5,405 nucleotides of DNA from Gallionellaceae bacterium (GCA_947445045.1 CANFCA010000097.1:1-5405), one strand, 5' to 3'; shown: positions 1 through 4,625, counted from the first letter of the stretch. Notes: generated from the letters alone by a model not told the origin. Numbers and translations are program-made.

Positions 1-112
1 CAACTTCTGCCACACATGGAGCAAGAATTTCTACTATCGTACCAACTTGCCCACGACGAAGATGTTTATCTGGAACGTCGTTGGTTAAAGCGACAACTTC
101 TAATGTTTTCAT
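1..112 (-). CDS. DUF4926-like small protein, N-terminal part (gene runs off the left edge)
   Basis: Only the first 37 codons are in the window; the gene continues past base 1. The visible protein begins MKTLEVVALTNDVPDKHLRR and continues with GQVGTIVEIL. This fits the start of the DUF4926 family as I recall it: a short beta-rich protein with a 'VVALT.D.P...L..G..GTIVE' pattern. The ATG at 112-110 overlaps the TGA of the upstream gene in an ATGA arrangement, so the two are almost certainly one transcript with translational coupling, and no separate ribosome binding site is needed. The function of the family is unknown to me. The pairing with a DUF6883-like protein suggests a two-component module, possibly toxin-antitoxin-like, but that is inference. 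Family assignment is moderately confident; the rest of the protein cannot be judged. Confidence 0.7.
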   Translation of the reverse strand, partial: MKTLEVVALTNDVPDKHLRRGQVGTIVEILAPCVAEV

Positions 113-468
113 GAGACACCTCTTAATACATAGCAACTCGATAAACGGGGAAACTCTTCCCCTGCCTTGATTTTCCATGCACTTCTAATCAATGCTTCAC
201 GACTACCCCACACCACTGAGACATCCAATGTGTAACGACAACCATATTGGTCAGTGCCATTCATGGAAACTTCGTTATTCACTTTAGCAACAGTCAGCAA
301 AATTTCACGCAACTTGTCCGCATCTGCGGATGTCATCCCTAGCGTAGACAGAAATACTCTTGCCTTATGCCGTCCTTCTGGATGTTGCGAGGACAAACAG
401 TAATCCCGTAACTTTTCTATGTCAACAATTGCGCTTGATCCATTCACCGACGCGTTAAGACAATTCAT
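109..468 (-). CDS. DUF6883-like protein of unknown function, 5' end rebuilt at a recombination junction
   Basis: The core segment IVDIEKLRDYCLSSQHPEGR, followed by HKARVFLSTLGM and later by DQYGCRYTLDV and RSAWKIKAGEEFPRLSSCYV, matches my memory of the DUF6883 family (about 110 residues, function unknown). The C-terminus looks complete, and the TGA overlaps the start of the DUF4926-like gene by four bases. The N-terminus is uncertain. Homology begins near 'NGSSAIVDIEKL', exactly where the opposite strand becomes integrase-like (about 444-446). The native start therefore seems to have been replaced, probably losing only a few residues. Possible starts are ATG at 468 (used here), GTG at 447 (closest to the usual family length) and TTG at 495; none has a clear Shine-Dalgarno. 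Everything upstream of 447 is antisense integrase sequence. It may be expressed weakly or be a recent relic. Confidence 0.65.
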   Translation of the reverse strand: MNCLNASVNGSSAIVDIEKLRDYCLSSQHPEGRHKARVFLSTLGMTSADADKLREILLTVAKVNNEVSMNGTDQYGCRYTLDVSVVWGSREALIRSAWKIKAGEEFPRLSSCYVLRGVS

Positions 469-718
469 GGAATCAGCGTTGCCAGGACTTGCCAATGTCA
501 GACCGCACGATATGAAGCATACGTTTGGCAGACGACTTAGAGCAGCAGGCGTTCCACTGAAAACAAGAAAGGTTTTGCTGGGGCATAAGAATGGTGATAT
601 TACTTCGCACTATTCTGCACCTGAGTTGGCTGAGTTGTTGGAAGCTGCCAATCGTGTGTGCGGGGGAGAGTCCCGAAAAAGTCCCGCAATGACTTTACTG
701 AAAAGAAAAATCGCCTAG
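446..718 (+). pseudogene. Truncated tyrosine integrase, C-terminal 90 codons only
   Basis: This is the 3' end of a phage-type tyrosine recombinase closely related to the complete one at 1790-3034. From the Thr codon at 446 to the stop the two align codon for codon with no indel (273 bases each) and share blocks such as HTFGRRLRA, TRKVLLGHKNGDITSHYSAP and the tail SPAMTLLKRK. The catalytic tail is present: His of HDMK at 506-508, LGH, and the nucleophile Tyr at 611-613. The N-terminal arm-binding and core-binding domains, and the first catalytic Arg and Lys, are gone. Left of 444 the sequence switches to antisense DUF6883-like coding sequence, so a deletion or rearrangement removed the front of the gene. 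An in-frame ATG at 419 lies in the foreign part and is probably meaningless. The remnant still ends just before a tRNA-Val 3' fragment, as expected for an element once integrated there. Confidence 0.9.
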
Positions 719-755
719 CGGGTTAACACTAAGCGATTGATTTACAACTGAGTAT

Positions 756-801
756 TGGTAGGCACGAATGGACTCGAACCATCGACCCCTTGGATGTCGA
801 C
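756..801 (-). other. tRNA-Val 3' fragment; left attachment site (attR/attL type) of the inner element
   Basis: Read on the minus strand, this is the 3' part of a tRNA-Val gene: anticodon loop bases, the anticodon-stem 3' strand CCAAG, variable loop GGGTC, T-arm GATGG-TTCGAGT-CCATT, acceptor strand CGTGCCT, then ACCA. It lacks the D-arm and 5' half, so it cannot be a functional tRNA. It matches the end of the intact tRNA-Val at 3071-3116. The first 18 bases at the core (784-801) are identical, and most differences fall in the T-stem. It is best read as the old 3' end of the tRNA, left behind when the inner element integrated. It still sits right after the older integrase relic. Confidence 0.88.
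784..801. repeat. Attachment core, left copy (18-bp direct repeat)
   Basis: The sequence GACCCCTTGGATGTCGAC is identical to 3099-3116. In the tRNA it covers the variable-loop edge, the 3' strand of the anticodon stem and most of the anticodon loop, the usual place for strand exchange by tRNA-specific tyrosine integrases. Identity stops at base 802. Confidence 0.85.
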
Positions 802-892
802 TGATGTATTAATTTTAACATTTTGATTTAATTATATTTAACAGTGCCGCCCGTTCCTACTTCTGCACTGTTTTGTTCAATGTTTCACCCTC

Positions 893-911
893 AAGTCCCC
901 GAAAAGTCCCC
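893..911 (+). promoter_or_regulatory. Candidate integrase arm-type sites, left arm (GTCC pair, 11-bp spacing)
   Basis: Two direct copies of AGTCC start 11 bp apart (GTCC at 895 and 906), separated by an A-rich spacer and lying 92 bp inside the left core. The same pair with the same 11-bp spacing occurs in the integrase 3' end (GTCC at 2986 and 2997), about 95 bp from the right core, and in the older relic (670 and 681). Placement on both arms at similar distance fits arm-type binding sites for the integrase N-terminal domain. The alternative is that 893-929 is a decayed third integrase 3' end, because similarity continues to a TGAAAAG block. Confidence 0.4.
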
Positions 912-949
912 ACAGTCTTTTGTGAAAAGTCTGTGACAACCTCGTCACA
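911..949 (-). terminator. Possible terminator hairpins downstream of the toxin-antitoxin operon
   Basis: Two adjacent inverted repeats follow the antitoxin stop. The first, TGTGAC with its complement GTCACA (932-949), is a 6-bp stem and 6-base loop starting about 21 bases after the stop and followed on the minus strand by GACTTTTC. The second (911-921 with 925-935) has 11-base arms with one mismatch around a 3-base loop. The U-tract is poor, so termination is uncertain. Since this is also the element's arm region, the repeats might instead be protein-binding sites. Confidence 0.35.
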
Positions 950-969
950 AGTGCATCGCCAGTTGTGTG

Positions 970-1254
970 TTAACTCAATGCGGCTCTCACTGCATCAGGC
1001 ACACGTTTAATTACATTCAGTAGCACCAGCGCAGCACCTTGTGGAGTCCGATCTCCACGTTCCCAGTGACGCAATGTCGCCACAGAAAATCCGAACCGAG
1101 CAGCAAATTGTTCCTGCGTCATACCCATGTTCAGGCGCAAGGCAGAAACATCCACTGCTTCTGGCTTATATGCTTTCACGGCGACTTTACCGCCTTTCGC
1201 ATGGGTGATTGCTTCATTCAACCCACGTGCAATACTGTCAAATGCTTTTCCCAT
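970..1254 (-). CDS. XRE-type antitoxin of a HigBA-2-like toxin-antitoxin pair
   Basis: This 94-residue DNA-binding protein should neutralise the toxin encoded just upstream and repress their common promoter. After an N-terminal stretch (about 1-35, beginning MGKAFDSIARGLNEAI), the helix-turn-helix spans roughly 37-72: VSALRLNMGMTQEQFAARFG, FSVATLRHWERG, then DRTPQGAALVLL. The pattern 'MTQ.qFA..FG.S..TLR.WE.G.R.P.G.A..LL..I...P.AV..AL' is typical of HigA-2-type antitoxins, and length and C-terminus look complete. The ATG lies only 3 bases after the toxin stop. A GAGG Shine-Dalgarno (1264-1261) sits in the last bases before the toxin stop codon, 6 bases from the ATG, so the two are cotranslated. 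Toxin-first order is characteristic of HigBA systems. Activity is not proven. Confidence 0.88.
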   Translation of the reverse strand: MGKAFDSIARGLNEAITHAKGGKVAVKAYKPEAVDVSALRLNMGMTQEQFAARFGFSVATLRHWERGDRTPQGAALVLLNVIKRVPDAVRAALS

Positions 1255-1257
1255 TTT

Positions 1258-1593
1258 TTACCTCGCTATCCATGTTGCAACCAGCACATCCACAAGCTTT
1301 GCCATGTTGTTACGATCTGACTTACTCAAATTATCCATCTCATTCTTGGCAAACAGGGTAATCAAATAAAGTGGCATCAATTCGCTGTGGTAGTAGTAAA
1401 TCACCCTGACACCACCACTCTTGCCCCGTCCGCCTCTGCCCCAGCGTAACTTGCGCAGACCTCCCGTACCTTCAATCAAATCACCCGATTTTGGATGTGC
1501 CGCCAGATAACTTAGTACATCCAGCCGCTCGGACCCCGACAAGAGTTTTTCTGCTTGACGGATGTACTCTGGTACTTCTGCAATCGTAATCAT
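1258..1593 (-). CDS. RelE/HigB-2-family toxin (probable ribosome-dependent mRNA interferase)
   Basis: This is a 111-residue toxin of the RelE/ParE superfamily, closest to the HigB-2 type. The diagnostic central block is present: GDLIEGTGGLRKLRW (37-51), a glycine-rich turn, then GKSGGVRVIYYY (57-68), followed by the beta-strand LYLITLFAKNE (75-85) and a C-terminal helix. Members cleave mRNA in the ribosome, and the basic residues in these blocks (Lys48, Arg50, Arg63, Lys83) are candidates for RNA binding and catalysis. The start is the ATG at 1593; the next upstream in-frame codons give a stop (TGA, 1599-1597). No Shine-Dalgarno precedes it, and a TATAAT box ends only 7 bases upstream, so the message may be leaderless. 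It forms an operon with the antitoxin at 1254-970. The gene appears intact. The substrate preference cannot be told. Confidence 0.87.
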   Translation of the reverse strand: MITIAEVPEYIRQAEKLLSGSERLDVLSYLAAHPKSGDLIEGTGGLRKLRWGRGGRGKSGGVRVIYYYHSELMPLYLITLFAKNEMDNLSKSDRNNMAKLVDVLVATWIAR

Positions 1594-1600
1594 GGTTCAC

Positions 1601-1619
1601 ATTATAATCCATTGGATTA
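1601..1619 (-). promoter_or_regulatory. Toxin-antitoxin promoter -10 box with overlapping palindromic operator
   Basis: On the minus strand a perfect TATAAT (1606-1601) lies 7 bases before the toxin ATG. A perfect 15-bp palindrome, TAATCC-ATT-GGATTA (1605-1619), overlaps it and covers the spacer. This is the layout expected for autorepression by the XRE antitoxin. No good -35 box is seen 16-18 bp upstream, which lowers confidence in the promoter itself. Part of the expression could come from read-through from the upstream XRE gene. Confidence 0.55.
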
Positions 1620-1639
1620 GTTTATGCGAGGGCTGCAAC

Positions 1640-1861
1640 TCACAACACCGCTTCTAAACCTTTTCGATCGAGCAAACTAAGTAACTTTTGAGATGAGCCA
1701 CTAGGGTGCTTCTCTCCCACTTCCCATTTTCTGACCGTGGAAAGACTCGTATTTAGGATAGCCGCCAGTACCGATTGGCTTAACTGAAGATGATCCCGCA
1801 GTGCGCGGATTTTTTCACTGTCATACGCGGGTATTTCCTCAAGACAGGAGGTATCTGGCAC
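1640..1861 (-). CDS. Orphan XRE antitoxin-like protein, probably N-terminally truncated
   Basis: A 73-residue helix-turn-helix protein. Residues 13-50 hold the DNA-binding domain (YDSEKIRALRDHLQLSQ, then LAAILNTSLSTVRKWEVGE), followed by KHPSGSSQKLLSLLDRKGLEAV. This matches a group of HigA-like antitoxins that usually have about 100 residues, with an extra N-terminal segment before 'CL..IPAY'. Here family similarity starts only a few residues after the GTG at 1861. Upstream the opposite strand is integrase coding sequence, so the N-terminus and the expected upstream toxin gene appear lost. The start has no ribosome binding site. The gene overlaps the annotated 5' end of the integrase by 72 bases in antisense and ends 46 bases before the toxin operon. 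It may be a relic, or a regulator acting on the neighbouring promoters. Confidence 0.6.
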   Translation of the reverse strand: MPDTSCLEEIPAYDSEKIRALRDHLQLSQSVLAAILNTSLSTVRKWEVGEKHPSGSSQKLLSLLDRKGLEAVL

Positions 1862-3034
1862 ATCGAAAAAGTTGTCAACGGTCGCTCAATTCACGAAAGC
1901 TGTGGAACGAGTGACCAGGTCGAAGCGGAGCGATACCTAGCGCACCGCCTGGAAGAAATTCGCCAATCTGCAATCTATGGTTTGCGACCTGACCGCATTT
2001 TTCGAGTCGCAGCAACGAAGTATTTAACCGAAAACCAGCACAAAGCATCTATCGTGACGGATGCCTATATGCTGCAATCGTTAGACCCTTTCATTGTGGA
2101 ATTGCCATTGAGCAAGTTGCATGATGGCACGCTACAACCGTATATCACTGCCAGACGCACATCAGGCATCAAATCGAAGAGCATCAACAATGCCTTGAGC
2201 ATTATGAGCAGGATTCTCAACTTGGCAGCTCGGATGTGGCGTGATGAACATGGCTTGAGTTGGCTGTTAACACCGCCATTAATCACCATGCTTCCAACTC
2301 ACGATGCACGAAAGCCCTACCCACTTTCTTGGGAAGAGCAAAGTGTGTTGTTTCAAAAGTTGCCGGGCCATCTTGCAAAGATGGCGCTGTTTAATGTCAA
2401 CACAGGAACACGTGAGCAGGAAGTTTGCCGTTTGAGATGGGATTGGGAGATTGAGGTGCCTGAATTGGGTACCAGCGTTTTTCTGATTCCGGAAAACTTC
2501 GGTGGCAGAACTGAAAATTCAGGCGTAAAGAACGGTGAAGACAGGCTGGTGATATTGAATGAAGTGGCACGGTCAGTAATAGATAGTTGTCGTGGGACAC
2601 ATTCTGAATGGGTTTTTGCCTACAATGGAAAACCTGTTGGAAGAATGAATAACACGGCTTGGGATAATGCCAGAGTTAGAGCTGCGATGAAACTGTATGA
2701 AACTTCAGGCAAGATAATCCCCGAAGAATTGATTCATCAAGGTCAGCGTGGAATTGTGGTTACCGATGCACTTAAGCAATTTATAGAATCGGCAATGCCT
2801 GGTTACAGTAACGTCAGGGTACACGACTTAAAGCACACGTTTGGCAGGCGACTCAGAGCAGTAGGCGTTCCATTGGAAACACGGAAAGTTCTGCTTGGGC
2901 ATAAGAATGGTGACATTACATCTCACTACTCGGCGCCTGAAATTAATGAGTTGCTGAAAGCAACTAATCGTGTTTGCCGGAATAAGTCCGGCAAAAGTCC
3001 GGCAATGACTTTACTGAAAAGAAAAACCGCCTAG
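1790..3034 (+). CDS. Tyrosine recombinase (phage-type integrase) of the tRNA-Val element
   Basis: This 414-residue site-specific recombinase should insert and excise the element at tRNA-Val. The N-terminal part (about 24-60, IWHIEKVVNGRSIHES onward) resembles an arm-binding domain, and about 65-155 is the SAM-like core-binding domain. The catalytic domain follows with Arg208 (NTGTREQEV), Lys247 (VKNGEDRLV), His345, His371 (LLGHKNG) and nucleophile Tyr380 (SHYSAPE). The second catalytic Arg of the HxxR motif is Lys348 here (HDLKHTF), as in the truncated relative. The C-terminal tail is Lys-rich. ATG 1790 is the only ordinary start in reach, but it has no good Shine-Dalgarno and lies in antisense XRE sequence. 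An AGGAGGT at 1846-1852 has no standard start codon after it. The native 5' end may therefore have been altered. The stop at 3032-3034 is 36 bases before the tRNA. Confidence 0.92.
   Translation: MIPQCADFFTVIRGYFLKTGGIWHIEKVVNGRSIHESCGTSDQVEAERYLAHRLEEIRQSAIYGLRPDRIFRVAATKYLTENQHKASIVTDAYMLQSLDPFIVELPLSKLHDGTLQPYITARRTSGIKSKSINNALSIMSRILNLAARMWRDEHGLSWLLTPPLITMLPTHDARKPYPLSWEEQSVLFQKLPGHLAKMALFNVNTGTREQEVCRLRWDWEIEVPELGTSVFLIPENFGGRTENSGVKNGEDRLVILNEVARSVIDSCRGTHSEWVFAYNGKPVGRMNNTAWDNARVRAAMKLYETSGKIIPEELIHQGQRGIVVTDALKQFIESAMPGYSNVRVHDLKHTFGRRLRAVGVPLETRKVLLGHKNGDITSHYSAPEINELLKATNRVCRNKSGKSPAMTLLKRKTA
2984..3003 (+). promoter_or_regulatory. Candidate integrase arm-type sites, right arm (inside integrase 3' coding end)
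   Basis: Two copies of AAGTCCGGC/AAAGTCCGGC lie 11 bp apart within the codons for the KSGKSPA tail of the integrase. The counterpart in the truncated integrase is at 668-687. The pair is about 95 bp from the right core, matching the left-arm pair at 893-911 in orientation and spacing. That binding occurs is inferred from position and repetition only. Confidence 0.35.
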
Positions 3035-3039
3035 CGGTT
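3021..3039 (-). terminator. Rho-independent terminator for tRNA-Val, embedded in the integrase stop region
   Basis: On the minus strand the sequence AACCGC-TAG-GCGGTT followed by TTTCTTTTC forms a 6-bp GC-rich stem, a 3-base loop and a broken U-tract, starting about 31 bases after the tRNA 3' end. The integrase stop codon lies across the loop, and its Lys/Arg codons supply the U-tract in antisense. In the older integrase relic the hairpin is weaker (about 3-4 pairs). Confidence 0.6.
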
Positions 3040-3070
3040 CAACGCTAATCGATTGATTATTACTGAGTCT

Positions 3071-3147
3071 TGGTAGGCACGAGCAGATTCGAACTGCTGA
3101 CCCCTTGGATGTCGACCAAGTGCTCTAACCAGCTGAGCTACGCGCCT
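3071..3147 (-). tRNA. tRNA-Val, anticodon GAC
   Basis: The 77-base gene folds as a standard cloverleaf with encoded CCA. Acceptor AGGCGCG pairs with CGTGCCT (one G-U); the D-stem is GCTC/GAGC; the anticodon stem is CTTGG/CCAAG with loop TCGACAT; the variable loop is GGGTC; the T-stem is AGCAG/CTGCT around TTCGAAT; the end is ACCA. The anticodon in standard register is GAC, and A35, C36 and A73 agree with valine identity. Position 33 is C instead of the nearly universal U. The gene is the integration target of the elements to its left: its 3' part (3071-3116) was probably delivered by the inner element, while the 5' half is the original. It lies 57 bases downstream of the dnaB stop, with its own promoter. 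Confidence 0.95.
3099..3116. repeat. Attachment core, right copy inside intact tRNA-Val (18-bp direct repeat)
   Basis: This is the second copy of GACCCCTTGGATGTCGAC. It lies within the intact tRNA gene, which stays complete because the element supplied a matching 3' part. A looser repeat continues leftward to about 3062 (counterpart 747), with 9 differences in 55 bases overall. Confidence 0.85.
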
Positions 3148-3159
3148 AAAACGACGCGC

Positions 3160-3187
3160 ATTGTATCCGAAAGTGTATCGACTTCAA
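3160..3187 (-). promoter_or_regulatory. Promoter of tRNA-Val
   Basis: On the minus strand TTGAAG (3187-3182), a 16-bp spacer and TACAAT (3165-3160) form a good sigma-70-type promoter. The -10 is followed directly by GCGCGTCG, a GC-rich discriminator typical of stringently controlled stable-RNA promoters. Transcription would begin around 3153, a few bases before the mature tRNA 5' end at 3147. Confidence 0.65.
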
Positions 3188-3204
3188 ACATAATTACGCG
3201 ATTC

Positions 3205-4587
3205 TCAATAACCACCCGATGCCAAATTATCGAATCGCGTATATTCACCTCGGAATGCCAGCTCTACTTTACCTATCGGGCCGTTACGCTGTTTGCCGAT
3301 GATGATTTCGGCTTTGCCTTTATCTGGGGAATCGCTGTTGTAAACTTCGTCACGGTAAATAAATAAAATTAAATCGGCATCTTGTTCGATCGCGCCGGAT
3401 TCACGTAAATCCGACATTACAGGACGCTTGTTGGGGCGTTGTTCCAAGCTACGATTCAATTGTGATAGCGCGATAACAGGTACATGCAGCTCTTTTGCCA
3501 GTGCTTTTAGTGATCGGGATATTTCTGAAATTTCAGTGGCGCGATTTTCACTAGCCTTACCCGCGTTAGAACTCATCAATTGTATGTAGTCAATTACAAT
3601 CAAGCCTAAACCTCCGTGTTGACGATGCAAACGGCGCGACCTTGCACGCAGCTCTAAGGCAGACAGTGCTGCACTTTCGTCAATAAAGATCGGCGCGTCA
3701 TTCAATTTTCCTAACGCATGGGTTAACCGTCCCCAATCATCGTCTTGTAATTTTCCGGTGCGCAAATCATGTTGATTGAGTTTGCCCACCGAACCCAGCA
3801 TACGCATCACCAACTGCGAGCCGCCCATTTCCATACTGAAAATTGCCACCGGTAATTTGCTATCCAACGCAACGTTCTCGGCAATGTTGATGGAGAACGC
3901 AGTCTTACCCATACTCGGACGACCCGCAACAATAATCAAATCACCAGCCTGCAAACCGGAGGTCATGCGATCAAGATCGCTAAAGCCTGTTGCCGTACCC
4001 GTTACATCGCTGCTGTTATCTCGCCCGTACAAGGTTTCAATGCGTTCTACTACTTGGGTGAGCAACGGCGGCATGGACATAAATCCTTGCTTGCCACGCG
4101 AACCTGCTTCGGCGATCTCAAATACTTTTTTCTCTGCCTCGTCCAGCAACTGTGCAGCATCGCGCCCAGTTGGATTGTAAGCACTACTGGAAATATCGCT
4201 ACCCACTTCTACCAGCTTGCGCATGATGGAACGCTCACGCACGATTTCACCATAGCGTCGCACGTTGGCAGCTGACGGCACGTTCTGCGCTAATCCGCCT
4301 AAATAAGTTAAGCCGCCTACATCATTTAATTTTCCTGCGATCTCCAGTGCTTCAGCCACAGTGATGACATCAATCGGTTTTGCCAACTCACTCAGGCGCA
4401 CAATTTGTTGATAGATTAAACGATGCTCCTTGCGGTAAAAATCACTATCGTTAATCAAGTCGGCAATTTTATCCAACGCACTCGATTCAAGCAGCAAGCC
4501 ACCCAATACCGATTGCTCCGCCTCTACCGAATGCGGAGGTAATTTAATTTCGTCAATCTGTGCGTCTGAGTTGGAAAAATTTTGCAT
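3205..4587 (-). CDS. dnaB: Replicative DNA helicase DnaB
   Basis: This is the hexameric 5'-3' helicase that unwinds DNA at the replication fork and binds primase. The 460-residue length is normal. The N-terminal DnaB domain begins around residue 15 (LPPHSVEAEQSVLGGLLLES) and runs to about 125; a linker follows, then the RecA-like ATPase. Walker A is GRPSMGKT (222-229), Walker B is VIDYIQL (331-337), the SQLNRSLEQR block starts at 375, DLRESGAIEQDAD is at 393-405 and the arginine-finger region KQRNGP is at 432-437. No intein interrupts these blocks. The start is ATG 4587, preceded only by a weak purine stretch (GGTAAG, rather distant). The gene follows rplI, from which a terminator separates it, so it probably has its own promoter. 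It ends 57 bases before tRNA-Val. This is conserved backbone, unaffected by the islands. Confidence 0.98.
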   Translation of the reverse strand: MQNFSNSDAQIDEIKLPPHSVEAEQSVLGGLLLESSALDKIADLINDSDFYRKEHRLIYQQIVRLSELAKPIDVITVAEALEIAGKLNDVGGLTYLGGLAQNVPSAANVRRYGEIVRERSIMRKLVEVGSDISSSAYNPTGRDAAQLLDEAEKKVFEIAEAGSRGKQGFMSMPPLLTQVVERIETLYGRDNSSDVTGTATGFSDLDRMTSGLQAGDLIIVAGRPSMGKTAFSINIAENVALDSKLPVAIFSMEMGGSQLVMRMLGSVGKLNQHDLRTGKLQDDDWGRLTHALGKLNDAPIFIDESAALSALELRARSRRLHRQHGGLGLIVIDYIQLMSSNAGKASENRATEISEISRSLKALAKELHVPVIALSQLNRSLEQRPNKRPVMSDLRESGAIEQDADLILFIYRDEVYNSDSPDKGKAEIIIGKQRNGPIGKVELAFRGEYTRFDNLASGGY

Positions 4588-4625
4588 TTAAATAAACCGA
4601 TTACTTACCATTGAACAGGACGCGT

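Larger units (their letters stand above)
784..3116. mobile_element. Small integrative element inserted in tRNA-Val (integrase + toxin-antitoxin cargo)
   Basis: The unit is bounded by direct copies of the tRNA-Val 3' segment (784-801 and 3099-3116 identical over 18 bp). It contains a full-length tyrosine integrase whose 3' end abuts the tRNA, a RelE/HigB-2-type toxin and antitoxin, and an orphan XRE gene. Copy to copy the unit is 2315 bp, so it is very small. No replication, mobilisation, capsid or recognisable excisionase gene is visible. It may therefore depend on helper functions, or be a shrunken island fixed by its toxin-antitoxin pair. The exact crossover point within the 18-bp core cannot be decided. 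Confidence 0.8.

Noticed and set aside
890..929. A third integrase 3' remnant as a firm annotation
   Set aside because: Similarity to the two integrase ends covers only about 37 bases and needs indels; upstream bases show no integrase-like coding. Kept as an alternative to arm-type sites.
932..949. TGTGAC...GTCACA resembling a CRP site
   Set aside because: The half-sites TGTGA/TCACA are 8 bases apart, not 6, and no promoter is positioned for it. It is reported instead as a hairpin or repeat.
1039..1369. Plus-strand open frames opposite the toxin-antitoxin genes
   Set aside because: They are antisense shadows of well-supported minus-strand genes, with no family resemblance and no ribosome binding site.
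1846..1852. AGGAGGT as the ribosome binding site of the integrase
   Set aside because: No ATG, GTG or TTG follows in the integrase frame at a workable distance. It would need an ATC start, so it is probably chance (it is antisense XRE sequence).
2065..2600. Minus-strand frames within the integrase
   Set aside because: They are antisense to conserved recombinase domains, with no recognisable product.
3070..3366. Plus-strand 98-codon frame across tRNA-Val and the dnaB end
   Set aside because: It reads through the tRNA in antisense ('GTSRFELLTPW' is a typical false translation of a tRNA 3' half) and into dnaB antisense.
3776..4275. Plus-strand open frames inside dnaB
   Set aside because: They lie wholly antisense to conserved DnaB coding sequence and look compositionally like reversed helicase codons.
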